Shown in pieces: positions 34,615 through 49,264 of a DNA stretch of 64,000 bases. The DNA comes from Thamnidium elegans (taxonomy: Eukaryota; Mucoromycota; Mucoromycetes; Mucorales; Mucoraceae), in contig JAIXMG010000016.1 of the NCBI GenBank assembly GCA_025201345.1, positions 496,001 through 560,000 on the forward strand, given 5' to 3'. The translations under genes were made by a program, and so were the position numbers. The stretch's first letter is position 1. Every line of letters starts with the position of its first letter. The notes beneath the pieces are model-generated. The model was not told the origin of the DNA. It saw only the letters and a program-made list of their open reading frames with translations, and did no database searches.

Positions 34615-35928
34615 ATGTCAGAAGACTTGAAACAAGTACCTGTTGGCGACTTACACTGTCAAAGAAACACATTTGCTCGTGAATTTACCACCACTTGTAT
34701 CTCATGTTCCGAGAAACCTGATAAAAAAGGGTTCTATCAAGTAAAACTATATGACACCAGTAAAGTATAAACTATTTTTCTTTTACTTTAAAATACTAAC
34801 TAAACCCCCCAAGTTTTATTTCCTGAGGGAGGTGGACAACCTTCAGACACAGGTTTTATCGACGACATAAAAGTACATAACGTTCAACGTCAAAAGCTTG
34901 CACATATTCATTACACTAAGCAGTCGATTCAAGTAGGTAAACAAGTCCATTTAACCGTCGATTGGACTCGTCGTTGGGATCATGTTCAACAACACAGTGG
35001 ACAACACCTGTTAAGTGCAGTAATGGATCAAGCTCCTTACAATATCGAAACTGTTTCTTGGAACATGGGTGAAAAGAGATGTTATATTGAATTACCTACT
35101 GGTACTGTGAAAGTAGACCTTACACCAGAGGTACTTGCCAATGTCGAATCAGACGTCAATAAATTGATTGTTAAAAACTTGAAGGTGGTTACGCATGTAC
35201 AAGAAGCAGATCACGAAGATACCGAAAGACCGGCTAGTTTACCAGCTGATTATGTTGGTGGTGGTATTATTCGTACTATTGAAATTGAAGGCTTGGATAA
35301 GAATCCTTGTTGTGGCACACACGTTGAATCGTTAGGTCAGCTTCAATGTTTAAAAATACTTCATACTGAAAATGTACGTGGTGGAAACACACGTATCTTC
35401 TTCTTGTTTGGACAACGCGTTTTGGATACATTGGATGCCAGTTACACTATTTCTCGTCAATTGAACGCTCTTTTAACTTGTCCTCCTGAAAATTTTGTTG
35501 ATAACGTTGATAAACTTCAAAAACAAAGTAAAGAAAATTTAAAGAAAGCGAAACGTTTATTGGAATCCTTGGCTGTCTATATTGTTAATGATGTAGAAGC
35601 TGCTTTAAAAGAAAAACCATTTGCTATTGTTTATAAGGAAGATGCTGATATGGATTTCTTGTCTATGGTTGCTAATGTCATGAGAGATAGAAAGGTATTA
35701 GAGGAAGGTGCTGAAAAGGTTGTTATTTTAGCTGCTGGTGAAAAAAACGTTGGTGGTCCCATCGTTATTACAGGTGGAAATAACGATATTGTTCAAAAGA
35801 CTGGCAAGATTGTTAACTCTGTCTTATCCGGCGTGAAGGGTGGTGGCAAGGGTAGATGGCAAGGTAAAGCTCAAAATTGGAAAGGTATGGAGAACTTGGA
35901 ACAAGCTCTTGAACAATTGCAAGCATAA
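34615..35928 (+). CDS. Alanyl-tRNA editing protein (AlaX-type, Aarsd1 family)
   Basis: Two exons (34615-34759 and 34814-35928) give 419 residues. The start at MSEDLKQVPVG is preferred to an upstream ATG whose extension is low complexity. The editing core shows FPEGGGQPSDTG (about 51-62), the first zinc-ligand motif HVQQHSGQHLLS, and the second, NPCCGTHV. The C-terminal part has the Gly-rich DHHA1-type region (GGPIVITGG, SGVKGGGKGRWQGKAQN). It lacks the aminoacylation domain, so it is a free-standing trans-editing enzyme that removes serine or glycine from mischarged tRNA-Ala in the cytosol. It lies in the same orientation as the Mei2-like gene and about 180 bases after it. Confidence 0.95.
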
Positions 35929-36060
35929 AGTTTTGAAAAAGCATATAAAAGTGACTTCCAGTGACTGTTTGTAGTATCAGTTTTTTTTTTTTTTTTTTTT
36001 TCTTAAATTTCTGGTAAATTCTTGAGCAAATAGATCTTTATTCTTTTTAACTTTAATAAA

Positions 36061-38792
36061 ATGGCACCTGTTAAACAAAAGAAACAACCTGTAAAGAAGC
36101 AACAACCAAATGCTAAACCTGCAGCCAAAAAAGCCGTAACTAAAAAGTCAGCGCCTAAAAACAACAAAAAGACACCCAAGTTGGAAGAAGGTGTTGACGG
36201 CGTGATTGAATACGAAGATTTAGGCAAGATCGACGAATGGGACTGGACCGAAACTAAAGGTACAGATTCATTTATTGCTGACGAAGCTGGTGGGTTCTTG
36301 TGTTTGGAAGAAATCAGTGACGTTGAAATTGAATACGAAGGTGATGATACAACAGGAAAGGTTGCCAAGTTCAAGGTAAAATCAATGAAGAAAAAGGAAA
36401 GGAAGGGGGAGGATATCCACTGTATGCTTACACATTTATTTGCATTTTTTTTTATAGAGAAAAAAGAAGTCAGATCGTAAGGGCGGTAAAAAGGCAGAAC
36501 CTACTGTTCCTTTACAAACCGAGGATGTCTTTTATGATCTCGATACTTTTGATGAGGAATTAGCTGCTAAGGAAGCTGCTAAGGAACCAAAAGACGAGAC
36601 TGAACAAAAGGTAGTTTCTGGAAACGATGCTGAAGAGGAAACTGTGGAAATGGAAATTGTGGAAGATGAGATGGATGTGGATGACGTTGTTGTAGAAGTA
36701 CCTGAAGCCAAGGTTGTCGAGAAAAAGACAAAGGCTCAAAAGTTATTGGAAAAGAAGAAAAAGGAAATCGAGAGATTAATGAATGAAGTTCAAAAGCTTG
36801 AAGCTACTGCTACCAAAAAGACCGAAGATAATAAAACTCACGAGGAAAAGTCTGTAGAGGAGGCAAAGTCTGAAAAAATAGTTGAAGAGGGAGCAGAGAA
36901 GCCTTTAAATAAGAGAGAGAGATTACAAGCCAAAAAGAAGGCCGAAGAGGAAGCTAAGAAATTAAGAGAACAAGAAGAGGAAAAGATTGTCGAACCTGTT
37001 GGTAAGAAGGGACGTCCTACAATCGCTGATGTTGATCAAAGTGTTGATGTCTCCGCCTGGGACGGTTTAAAGTTAAATGAAAACGTGATTAATGCACTCA
37101 AGTATAACAAATTCACTTCTCCTACACCTATTCAAAAGAACACACTTCCTTTAGCTATGGAAGGTCGTGATATTATCGGTTCTGCTGAAACCGGTTCTGG
37201 TAAGACTTTAGCTTTCGGTATTCCCATTATCAATTACCTCAACACCCATACCAAGGAGGGTCTTGCTGCTTTGATTTTAACCCCTACCAGAGAATTGGCT
37301 ATTCAAGTTAAAGAGCATATTGAAAAGATGGCTGTCTTCAGTAATGCTCGTTGTGTCGCCATTGTTGGTGGTATGTCTATTCAAAAGCAAGAGAGACTTG
37401 TTAAAAATAACCCTGATATTATTGTTGCTACTCCTGGTCGTCTTTGGGAAATTTTCTCTAATAACCCTACCTATATGGATATGTTGAAGCATGTTAAGTT
37501 CCTTGTTTTAGATGAAGCTGATCGTATGCTTGAAAAGGGCCATTTCGAGGAATTAACTAGTTTATTGAATACACTTTCTAAGAAAAGACAAGATACAACT
37601 GAGTGGCCTGAGGAATTAGAAGATTCCGAAAAGAAAGTTTTACCTCGCCATGTCAGTAACCATCAAACATTTATTTTTACTGCTACTTTAAGTAAAGATC
37701 TTCGTTTCAATGTCAAGGCAAAGAGAAGAAAGTTGGGTGCCAAGACTACCAACACAATGGAAGACCTTTTAAACCGTATCGAGTTTTCAGATGCTGACCC
37801 CGCTTTGGTCGATATGACCTCTGATAATATCGTTGCTTCTACTTTATTGGAAGCTAGAATCGATTGTCTTCATACCGATAAGGATTTATACGTTTACTAC
37901 TTTGTTACTCGTTATCCTGGACGTACCATCATTTTCGTCAACTCCATTGATGCTATTCGTCGTCTTGTCCCTGTCTTCAAGCTATTGCAGTTGGAAGTAT
38001 TGGGTCTTCATGCTCAAATGCAACAAAAGCAACGTCTCAAGAGTTTAGAAAAGTTCAAGGCTAACCCTAAGGCTGTTCTAGTCGCTTCCGATGTCGCTGC
38101 TCGTGGTTTGGATATCCCTTTGGTTGATCATGTTATTCATTATCAATTACCTCGTTCTGGTGAGATTTACGTTCATCGTTCTGGTCGTACCGCTCGTGCT
38201 AACCGTGAAGGTGTATCTCTTTTGTTATGTGGTCCTGATGAGACCAAGATTTACCACAAGCTTGTTCAAACCCTTCGTAAGGGTGTTGATTACCCTATCT
38301 TCCCTATCGATTTAAATATTTTGAAGGCAATGACAGAACGTGTTAAATTAGCTTCCGAAATTGATAGTATTCAACATCAAGAATCAAAGCAAACTCATGA
38401 AGTGAACTGGATGCGTAATATGGCCAAGGAAATGGACGTTGATTTTGATGAAGATACTATGCAAGGCAAGGGTCATCAAAAATCATCTTCAGAACTTGAG
38501 AAAGCAAGAGTAAAGGCATTTAACATGAAGAACAAATTAGCTCATTTAATCAAGGAACCTATCTTACCTGCTGGTGCCTCTAGAAAGTTCTTGACTGGTG
38601 GTCTTGTTACAGATTTTGTTGATAGATTATTAAAGAAAGAGAGTAAGTGTAATATTTACAATTTATTTAGAATTATTGTATATTGATTTTTTTTTTATAG
38701 CAAGTGATATTCTTCCTGGTTCTGACAATACAAAGGCATTCGATGATATACATGGCAAGAAGAAGAAGAGAAAGTTAGAGGACTTAAAATAA
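36061..38792 (+). CDS. DEAD-box RNA helicase, Mak5/DDX24 type
   Basis: Three exons (36061-36375, 36458-38642, 38701-38792), 863 residues. The first 330 residues are Lys/Glu-rich with a Lys-rich start (MAPVKQKKQPVKK) and the 'IDEWDWTETKG' block typical of this subfamily. Helicase motifs in order: Q 'FTSPTPIQ', I AETGSGKT, Ia PTREL, GG, II DEAD, III TATL (the usual SAT is TAT), V ARGLD, VI HRSGRTAR. A 60-residue insertion lies between motifs II and III, as in Mak5. The C-terminus is KKKKRKLEDLK, a nucleolar or nuclear localisation type tail. Mak5 works in assembly of the 60S ribosomal subunit. The body uses codons strongly biased to CCT/GGT/GTT, consistent with good expression. Confidence 0.94.
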
Positions 38793-38976
38793 ATCATGTT
38801 ATTTTCGCTTACCCCCCCTCATTAATTTTCGCATACTATAGAATTTCAATAAATTTATTTTTGTTAATATTGTAAACTTTTTCTCTCTTTTTTTTGAAGG
38901 GGATAATAAACAGGTATCTTTATTTACATAAAGTAGATATATATATATATATATATAAGGTATAATAGACAACATT

Positions 38977-40493
38977 TTATGGACATATAGTCCAAAAATC
39001 GGGTATCATACAGAAATAAAGATCAATAGCTGATCTGAAACGTCTTCGATACATTCTTGGGGAAACAATGGTAGGGTCTTTTTTACCTCCTCCCAACATA
39101 CCAGATTCTTTTACCCAACTTTCTAATTTTTTATCCCAGGTAAAGGTTCGAATAAAATCTAAAATAAATATGTTAGCAAAAGACTTTAAGCCTGGTAGTA
39201 TGATTTATACTTTACCAACAATACCAACAATAATCTCATTGGTGTCTTCATCAAATCCAACTAACAGAGAATAATCCATTACGTCCAAATTGAGTAAAAA
39301 TTGTGTGTCGTTAAACAAGGAATCAGATAAATTGTATTTTGTATCTACTCTCATGTAAAGAGGAGTTTTACTGATAACTATGTACAGAAAAAAAAAAAAA
39401 AAAAAAAAAAAAAGATTAGTTTTATGCTTCTAAAAACTAGTAACGACACACTTACCTTCTACTAAATTTTCATCCAAGAATACTTCTACATCCTTTCCAG
39501 TCTTTTCGGCCCAACGGTTTCTCATAGATCCTTTCAAATCATAAACCTATATAAAAATAAAATTAAACGTCTTGCTGTATCGAAACTAAACATATCATAA
39601 TTACCCGCTTGACGGAAGTTTCATAAAACAAATTCTCCATAACAAGAATATCTAATTTCATTGACTTTCCACTAACGTTATTGTAAAAACCAATTCTATA
39701 GAGACCAAAGATCTTGCATAATACAGTAGGGATCTATTATTATTTTTTTAAAAAAATCTTATTAGTCTCTAGTAATCTATCCAAAGTATGTTTTTATACG
39801 TACTCCTTTATCAAAAACTTCGTTAAACATATATAAAAAGTACTTGTTGGCAGATCCTAAAAATGCGTCCATTTCATACTTGGAAATTTGCTTGATCAAA
39901 AATCTTTCATCTAAATAAAAAAAAAAAATTAGAACAACTATATGAAAGAGTAACAATAAAATTTACCTTTTGTTTTCAAAAATATAGAGCCAGATTTTCC
40001 TCCATCTGTATCCCATGTTGTACATCTTGCCAAAGAGGAAATAAATATCTCATCACAACCACAACTCTTTCGAAGCATATCAAACTGTTCAGCGAAATAG
40101 ATTTTACATGTAAAGCTAGTAGAACCTCCCTTGAAAGCTAAAAAAAATGATATTGTTTAAATAAAATATTCAAGAGAGAAAAAGAAAATTTACGTACAGA
40201 ATTTCCATGGCCGTTCTCTTTCATCCGTTTCAGGAAACATTTCCAAAAAGAAAGGTTTAGTTTCTTGTTGATTAGTGCTTTCTTCAGTAACATTTTGGTC
40301 GGATTTTTCTTTTTCAGTGTCAGTAAAAATATTAGAAGTAGACGAGCCGGCAGCTTTAGACATTCTTAACTCTCGCTTTCTATGAAGTTTTTCGTTATAG
40401 AACGTACTTCCCAACATATAAGATATGATACTACTGGGTTCATCTTCTCTAACAAGAATATTTGAATCACCAAAGATATGTTCTGTAGGAGAG

Positions 40494-40529
<36 letters not shown>

Positions 40530-43500
40530 AATTAATATGTTTTTTAAAAAGAAAACGAGAAAAAAACTTACAATGGGTACTCCAAAGGCAATAAGTTACT
40601 AATACTCTTTTCCGCTAATACATAAGTAATAGCCTTCATGATAGAGTTCTTTCCACCACCATTGGTAGGAGGCCACTCCAAACCAGAGGATGCAGAGTTA
40701 GTATCTAATAAAGAAAGAGAGAGAAATAAATTTAGATACTATACACATAAACAGAAAGGAAACATACCCAAACTTATAGAAGAATTAGTAGAGGATCTCA
40801 ATACAGCTTCCATGATAGCGTTTCTACTCAATGATTTAGTCATAGGATGATCACTAAAAGACCCTCCTTCATCATGCGTTAATTTTCTACTAGATACGAC
40901 CATACCGGAGTCTACACTAAGATACGGCAAAGTATTTCTAGCCATCTGTAACTGATGTTCACGGTTAAACTGTTGTAATTCCAAGATACTAGGTACCATT
41001 TCACGGCCCAAGGATTCATCATACTCATCTGTATGCATCAAAGAAAAAGTCTTGTGCTGGAACGGAAGCAGTGCATCACCATTTTCAGAGAAAGAACCTT
41101 CAATATCATCCTCATCTACTTCACCATCCTCATCTTCATCATCATCCGATATACCTTCATCTTCCGAAGAAGAAGAAGACTCATCATGTGTTGCGATAAT
41201 TTCCTTGATTTTGGTATAAGGTTCCAACGAAGCTTTACTAGGTAACCTTTGACGAATATTACGAATCTTTCCTTCAGATAATTTTCTACCATGGTGATAT
41301 TGATGATGAATAGGTACAGGTAAATGTGATTGTTGGTGTCCACTACTATTTCCAATAGTCAAATGATTAGAAAATTTGATGGATGGCATGGAAGGTCTAT
41401 CGGTTGTAGAGGATGGACTTAAAAAGTTGGAAGAAGGAACTGGAATACGGCCTCGGTTTGTGTTTTTGTTTTGTTGGTGATAAATTAATAAGTTACCGGT
41501 AGATGCGCCCGCTACAATAGCCATAGTACGAGACCGAGGTCGAACCACAGAGGCATCTTGCGTGGCAGAGATAGCTTGTTTGGCAGATTGAGAAGGTGTG
41601 GTGGTCTTGGTGACATAAGGAATAAGTGCTGTACTGTTACTACCACTCACCTTCATTGGGTTATTGCTATGCGTGTTTAATCCCAATTTTTTATCAATGA
41701 CTGGTAAAATAGGTGGTAGTGTGTTACTAGGAGGCCCCATAAACCCATATCGGAAAGCAATCGAAGACCTATCTTGTAATTTAGCAGTGTAAGGTGAACC
41801 ACGATAAAAATTAGGCTTTGGTACTTGAGGTGGGGGAGGAGGAGGAGGTATAGGAGGAGTAGCAGCAGATGAAGATGAAGCATTTGAATAAACGTTAAAA
41901 GAAGGTTCGTAAAACTGAGATTTACGATTGTTTCTAAAATTGTTCATTTCAATTAATTTTTGATAGGGTGAGATTGGTTTTTGATGATTTTCAAGACTGT
42001 TTCCTGGTGAAGGAGAACTCTTTGATTTACCAACGATGGGGTCCGGTAATAATCCAGCAAATCGTTTATAAGCTGTAGAAGATAAGATGGGAATCGCTGC
42101 TGCATGGCGAATGAGTCGAGAGGAATTTTGTTGATTATTGTATTCCTCAAGTTCTATGCGCTTTTTTCTTGCATTGTAATCCGTTTCTTCCTGTTCAGGT
42201 AAATCAATAAATTCAGTAGAAGATGATACAGGTATGGGAGGAGAAGGTGATCTTCTACTTTCAACAATATGCGACTTTTGTAAATACCTTTGCTTTTGAA
42301 GCTGTTGTTGTTGATGTTGCTGTTGCTCCTGTTGCAGCTGTTGTTTCTGTTCCAGTAGCTGTTGCTTTTGCTGCTTTTTGTCTTCTACTTGTTCCTTCTT
42401 CTTTTTAGGTGCATCCTTCATTAACTCTAAAGATAATCGTCTAGCAACGCTTGGATCTAGATCACGGGAATCGTCGTTATCGACGGAATTTTGACGTTTA
42501 TTGTTAGATGTACCCGGTGAAGAAGGTGTAGAATTCATAATATCATCTGAACTGAACTTCTTTTTTGCAATACTACCAATACTTGTACTGAAATTCTTGC
42601 TATCTTCATCTTTATTATCTTGCATAAACATTTGGTCGAACCGTTTCACCTCATCAAACCAAGGATATGTGTCTGTTGGAGACTCGCCTAAACCAGGTTG
42701 CTCCTTGAGCGCCATACTAATAGGAAATGAACTTTCAGATGTATTCACTGTATTAGAGACACCATACGGAGATGTAGAAGGAGAATCATCTATCCCAACA
42801 TCTAGTAACGGTAAATCGGCAGCTTCAATTGCGCGTTTGGTACGTAAATTCAAATTGGAAACTACAGGAGTAGAATTTGTACTGTTATAGAGATTTTCGG
42901 CTGGGAACATTCTTCGAAGATGATTTGTAGTTAATCTTCTTAATTCACGTTCGGGTCGAACAAATTTTCGTGCAAAATCGATATACTTGAGATCCCAATT
43001 TACCGCATGAGTTTGTAATTCGGCAAGTACATTGTTTAACTGCAATGTATCGGTGGGAGCACTCGTAGCATACTCAGATTGTAACTTTTGTAATAAACTC
43101 TTCTTGTTTTTGAGTGCTTCTTGTGACATTTCCTGCAAGTGCTCCTTACACATATCAATCATATTGGGTTGAACAATATCATATGAAAATGCCTTATTTC
43201 TTTCAATAATTGAATCAAAGAATTTTGCAATTTTTGAACGCGTAACATCAAGAGAAGCATCCTTGATAGCCATTTGTTGCTTAGGACTGAACCGAAGATG
43301 AAGTGGAGGAGGTTGTACATCGACCACTTTAACCATAGCATGCGTAAAGTTAACGGAAAGATTATGAATTCTAAAGGAGATTGTATGATCACGGTATAGC
43401 CCGTGAGGACAACCATCATCACCTCCATCCTCGGGAGCGAAGTAGCTACCTGAGTTACTACCACCATCATCTTCGTCATAAATAGGAATAGATTCAGATT

Positions 43501-46500
43501 GATAAAATAATAGCTCTAAAAACTTGCCAAATGAGTACCGTTGTAATAAATCAGACATGGGTTTCCAACTATGTACAATTTTACAAATATGACATTTGGT
43601 ACGAATAAAGATATGGATCTTTCGCAAGTATTCATCTCTACTAATGTCAATACGCTCTTCAATTGGATCTTCATCTCCATTATCATCCTCCGAAAATACT
43701 TGCATTTTAATTTGTGCATTGCCATGAGAATACGTCTTGTCGTGGTTAATTAAAGATGCTTCACACATTTTGTTACCACAGATTGTATATGCTTCTTTTG
43801 CTGCGTTTAGGATGTATTGTCCAAGTGTATAATCGCTGGTGGGATCGTAGTAATTGTATGGTTCTAAGACTGCCTTTTCACAGGGAATTGTGTGGTTGTT
43901 CATGGGATTAGTTGTACGATGTACAAGGATTTCTTGATGATAGATCGGTGAAAGCCATTGATGAATACCATCAATATACCTTTTAAATATATACCAAGCA
44001 TGGACATGTAAATCTTGATAATGGCGGTATTCAAGGTCATGTTCCAAGTATGCATCAAATGTCTTCAGATATAAAGGCATATACATTAAATCAGTAGGAA
44101 TAGGTGGAATAACCGGCGTAGTATCTTTTCCTTTTTCATTTGTAGATTCCGGCGAGCCAGGATTCTCTAAAGGAGCAGAAGAAAGAACATTTCCCATAAT
44201 TGAAGGACCTAACCTTTCTCGAATTAGCCCAATCAATTTCTTTTGCGCATCTCGAAGCTTTAATAAGATATGAGGTACAGGTAAAGTAACACCAGGAGAA
44301 ATAGAAAGTGTTGTGTTTTGATATAGCTTTAAAACATTGTTAATGGCTGTAAGACAGATATCATCATCTTCAACAATAATAGCATCTTGTTGATATTGTT
44401 GCTGTGCTTTTTTCTTTGCTGCTGCTACATCCATTGTATTTACTGTCATTTGTGATTCGGCAACTGAAAGGGCAGAAATACTTTGCGCATCTACTGGTAG
44501 CATATCTACGGAAGATCTTTCGGTAAAGGATGAACTAGCATTGGGTCTACTACTTGCTCTTGAGTATTGTACAAGAGCAGAAGAATCATCGTTACTGTTT
44601 TCTATATCCTCATCATCAAAGGAAACATCATCATAAACAGGTAAATTCCAACGACGTAATTCAATAAAATCATTTCTTAATTGAGCTTCCAGATTTATAT
44701 TGTTAACAACAGTAACCATGAACTTCATAATAAACTTGATAATACAAAGCGTATTTAAATCACCACCTCTTAACACCACACTGGCTCCTCTTTCCTTTGG
44801 ACATTGTTTGAACATTAAAAATGTCTTTCGTCTATGCGGAAGAAATTCATGCATCACCGTAAGTGTTTCAAATAAACCACATTTACCAGGTGCAATGCCT
44901 TTTGCGTTCCATAACTCGTAATTATAATTACATAATGTAGCATCAGTCACACGAGCAATAGCATCTAATTTTTGCTTTTTAATATTGTATGCCACTACAA
45001 TTTTAGCCTTATTTAAACGTTCGACAATTGTACGTGATATATCTCCAGCAACTAATACAATAGAAGGTTTCAATCCAATAATTTGATTCACCAGGATATT
45101 CATATAATCTCGTTCCCAAGCCAATAGCCTGTCAAATTTTAAATATTCTTGTCTTGGCCCTCCCGATAGATTATCTCCACCATTTGTTGTCACGGTTGAA
45201 GTACTATTACTATTGGTAAACCGATCCAATTCAAAGTTTAAAATAATAATACGCGGATTTTCAATCTTTCGAATCATATCTTTATGTACCAAGCTCTTTG
45301 ATAATACTACACCACTAACAGAAAAACTATCCTTGGGTAACCCGCCAGGTACCTTTTTAATTTTTACATAATGATTCATATTAAATGTATCTTTGACACG
45401 AATATTAGGTTGTACTTCATCGGCAATTGATAATAAAAGTTTCATCATGACATCTTCCCAAGATTGATGACTTGCATTTTCAACACCACATTCTTGTAAT
45501 AAATGACGTAAAAGGTTTCGCATCAGGTACAAGTAAGATTCATCCCATTGTTCGTGTGTGGCCACAGTAGCTAGATGAGGAGTAGGTGAAGCGGTCATGG
45601 ATAATATTTGAGCACGGACATGATCTAGATCAGGCGTAGTACAACGTGCAACAGTCATGCCATTGTTACTGCTACCACTGACAGTATTTGAAACTGTATT
45701 ATTACTATACTGCTGATGTAACAAGGGGCTAGTTCCATAATGCATATTTGTACTACTTCCACTTTCATTACCGCTACTTGAACTTTGATTTGAAGTTTCC
45801 ATCATAATACTAGCAGTAGTAATTGGTGTGTTTCGCATCAAACTCTTCGTTCTTACTCGAATATGACGTGTGTTAGGATTGGTCGTAACCTGATTATTAC
45901 TAGTGTTGTTGAATGTTCCCCCATTATTCATAGTACTATTTGAATTATTTTCAGATAAACTTAGCCTTCTTCGAATAATACTATTTGATCGTTCGTTGGC
46001 TGGATTAGGTCTCATAAACCATGATGCCTTTGTGGTACTGGTGCTGGTACTTGCAACAGGTGTTGCACTACCAGTTGGTGAATCTGGGTAATCGTCAAAG
46101 AAAGGTGGTATATTATTAAAGATACCTGATCCCGGTCTTTCTCCTGTATTACCACTACCTCCACCACCTAAAAAGTTTAATAAATTTCTAGGATTTTTAT
46201 CCCATCGTCTTAAATCGTCATCTTCTACTTCATAATATTCAGCATGGTGTATCGGTGTATTGGTTCCATTATTCCCTGTATGATTCATATGATTAAGATG
46301 ACTTCCATGGTGATTCAAGTTACTTTGATGATGACTATTATCCGGATGAGCAGAAGAAAGTGATGTAATAAACGAATTGCGTCGAAATGGCATAGGAGAA
46401 TTCTGTTGTTGATGTTGCCTTCCTTCCAATGCAGCCAAACTAGTATCGATACCTAACGAATTCATTGTACTCGTACGAGATCTCGGTGTACTTCTAAAGA

Positions 46501-47637
46501 TTGTATTTGTCAATAACTTTTTGATGCCAACGTCGGTATCACTAGTGGTATGATGAGAAGAAGTTGATTGAGAGAAATGAAGGTCAATATTAGGTCGTTG
46601 AATTTCCAAACTATTGGTAGATCTTTCAAATTCATCATCACTGCTATCATCATCATTATTATTTGGTAATAAAAACGTCTTTTGTTGATGCTGCTGTTGT
46701 TGTAGTTGAGGAGAGAGTTCTGTAGCAGCAGCAGATGTATAGCCGTATCCATCTTGTATAGATAATGTGTCGTCCGCTTTATGTATTTCAAACTTGGTAT
46801 AACAGTTATTACATACACGTAACGAATGACTAGTACGTATACTATTTCCGAGACACTTTGAACAAAAGATTTTACCTATTACAAGAAAAAAGGGGGACGG
46901 TTATAAGCATATTAAATAAAATTAAATGTATATATTCGCGCTTTACCACAAGTACGACAATGATGCTTTCTTCTAAATATATTAAATGGTGCATTACAAT
47001 CGAAGCACTCTCTACATTGTTCATCGGGCATCCAAAAATCCTTGTTACTATCTATCGATTCTCCTCTCAAACGATTCAATATCCGACTAAGAGAGTTTGT
47101 ATTTGAAACCGAAAAAGTTGTCATGACGGATTGCGTATCACTATCACATGAAGGTGTCTTTGTTAAGGGTATAAGCATAGAAGGTGGATATAAGACTTCC
47201 TGGTGTTGATTTTGATCTTCATCAATAATAATACGTTTTATTGTGGACTTTGAAGATGAACTGGTTGGTGCAGTAGAAGGCGGTTTTGTAATAATAACGG
47301 GAGCCGCACTATTTTCAGTTACGGGTAAAGGCCTTTTTATATTGGTGGGAGAGGTGACGGTAGGTGCAGCGGTCTCTGTAGAAACAGGTGCTATTGACTT
47401 TTGACTTTTTGTTACTGCATTAACATCTTCAACAATCATTCCACTTTCATTTGAAAGTACAATGGATATAGTACGTGTTGAAGAAGATGGTGAAGCTAAT
47501 TGTTGTGGTCCCGAAACGGCAGTTTTAAACTTGGAAAATATTTTGGATATAAGACCTTCACCGTCTCCTTCCACAATAATATTAAATGTTGTTAGTGAAT
47601 TGGCATCATCATGATCTAGTTTTGGCAACTTTTCCAT
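38977..47637 (-). CDS. 1-phosphatidylinositol-3-phosphate 5-kinase (Fab1/PIKfyve)
   Basis: Ten exons: 47637-46947, 46875-40768, 40704-40572, 40493-40198, 40137-39967, 39910-39804, 39733-39605, 39546-39456, 39377-39216, 39158-38977; all phases fit, giving 2,689 residues. The FYVE zinc finger (about 205-255) has [13 protein letters not shown] and [11 protein letters not shown] split by intron 1. The Tcp1-like chaperonin domain contains '[12 protein letters not shown]' and '[14 protein letters not shown]'. A Cys-rich block follows ([11 protein letters not shown]), then a long disordered region with poly-Gln, poly-Pro and an acidic run. The kinase domain is spread over the small exons: [58 protein letters not shown]. 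The enzyme makes PI(3,5)P2 on vacuole and endosome membranes. An upstream in-frame ATG at 47,679 would add 14 residues. Confidence 0.96.
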
Positions 47638-47884
47638 TTGCCTTTTCCCTTTTTTCTGATAACAAAAAGGTAAATGCACTGGTTCGTTCCTTTACAAAAA
47701 AAAAGCCTTTTTTTTTTTGGTACCTTAAAATGAAGTCACTGAATACGAAAAAAAAAAAGTTATACCGTAAACCTTATTATTATGAAAGCGATAAGTAGTA
47801 TTTTGTCATTTACCGCTTATTCTTCTTTTTTACAGAAACCATTACTCGGAGGTCCAACATAAATATATGCACCGTTAATTACAC

Positions 47885-47990
47885 TATTTTCAGAAATTAT
47901 TGGGACATTTTGAAAAAAATTTGGTACTAACTCTGAACAAATATTGAGACTATCTATGAACCGTTTTGGAACACTTGCCCAATTAATATT
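47885..47990 (+). repeat. Left inverted repeat of the Tc1-like element
   Basis: Longer than the right copy because it carries an internal stretch ATTTTGAAAAAAATTTGG and following bases. Read on the minus strand it is part of a 67-codon open frame (48,020-47,817), probably fortuitous. Confidence 0.65.
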
Positions 47991-48073
47991 AGCATACTTT
48001 TCGAAATTATAATGAGGCAAAACTAAATGGGATATAAGATAAAATCATAATTGCTTTCTTCGTTATTCATAAA

Positions 48074-49191
48074 ATGTCATATATCAGAGTTTACTATGAA
48101 GACGAAATAAATGCTCCAGTCGATGAGCATGGAAACGAAGCTGTCGAGATGGATGTAGACGACGAAACCTTCCCTCTCGGAAACATTACCAACTACAACA
48201 CTTACGTTGATAGGAAACCGCCTGAAAGAGACTTGACCACGATAAAGGAGAAAAAGATTTAAAAATCAGAAGCATGAACCCAAGACTGAATACAACAGCT
48301 ACACAGACAAAGACAAGGCTAGATTTTTTATTCTTATCTACGACCATGGTATGAATCCTAATCAAGCTTGGAAAGCGCATGGTCATATATCAAGGACAAT
48401 CGCTTATAGATGGTACGCAGAGAATCAAAGAAAGGTCAACAAAGAAATTGTAGACGATGAAGAGTCTTCAGTTAAGAGAGCAGGTCGACCAAAACTATTG
48501 AACGAAGACCATACGAAGCACCTAAAACAAGAATTTAAAGATAATCCATCAGTAACGGTCGAACAAGCTCAAGAGAGTTTTGTGAAGGCTTTTTCAGGTT
48601 TAACTATCAGCCAAACGACTATTTATAACATGACCAATGATCTTGCCTTTACATTCAAGAAAGCTCATTTCCATTCCAAAGAAAGAAACTCGCCAGAGAA
48701 CATTCAAAACCGGTATGATTGGGTGGTCAAATGGAGCCAAACCGACATGGATTACATGTTCAAGTGTGTTTTCATTGATGAATCAGTTTTTCATATCAAC
48801 CTGAAGCGAACCATGGCTTGGTCAGAGAAAGGAACTCGAGCTGAAGTGCTTGTCCCTCAAACAAGAGCGAAAACTACCACTATTCTTGGTGCAACTAGTG
48901 TGTGTGGGGGGGGGGGTGTTAAATGTTCAAGTGAGGCTGCCTGGAACATCCAACGAGAAAAGAAAGCTGGCTGGCACGTCTTCTGAAAAAGCAAGAACAA
49001 CTGTGGGTACTGTAACTGGCCACTACTTTAATTTTGTTGCAAAAACGATGGACATTATGGACCAGCATGAGCAATTCAAAGATTTGTATCTTATTATAGA
49101 CAATGCACCCATCCATACAGCCAAGGATATTGAGAGTTATATCATTCAACGAGGCTACAGATGTGTGTTAAAAAATTCGATGTTTGTTTAG
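48074..49191 (+). pseudogene. Tc1/mariner (DDE) transposase, frameshifted and truncated
   Basis: Coding continues through three frames: MSYIRVYYEDEINAP (from 48,074), then from about 48,260 'YDHGMNPNQAWKAHGH' and the helix-turn-helix half (AGRPKLLNEDH, GLTISQTTIYNMT), then after a run of ten or more G (48,904-48,916) 'GTVTGHYFNFVAKTMD'. The first catalytic Asp is in VFIDESVFHIN, the second in LIIDNAPIHTA. The frame ends at YRCVLKNSMFV-TAG before the 'YSPELNPIE' segment that would supply the third acidic residue. Frameshifts plus the missing triad member mean no active enzyme. Confidence 0.85.
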
Positions 49192-49264
49192 CGAAAGAGC
49201 CTTTGTAATAAATAAATTTTACTTTCTCTGAAAATGTCCTAATGTTTTTTTCCAAAAGTGTTCC

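Noticed and set aside
36003..36374. Antisense 123-codon frame over the Mak5 first exon
   Set aside because: Shadow of the Lys-rich coding sequence on the other strand; the plus strand is clearly the Mak5 gene.
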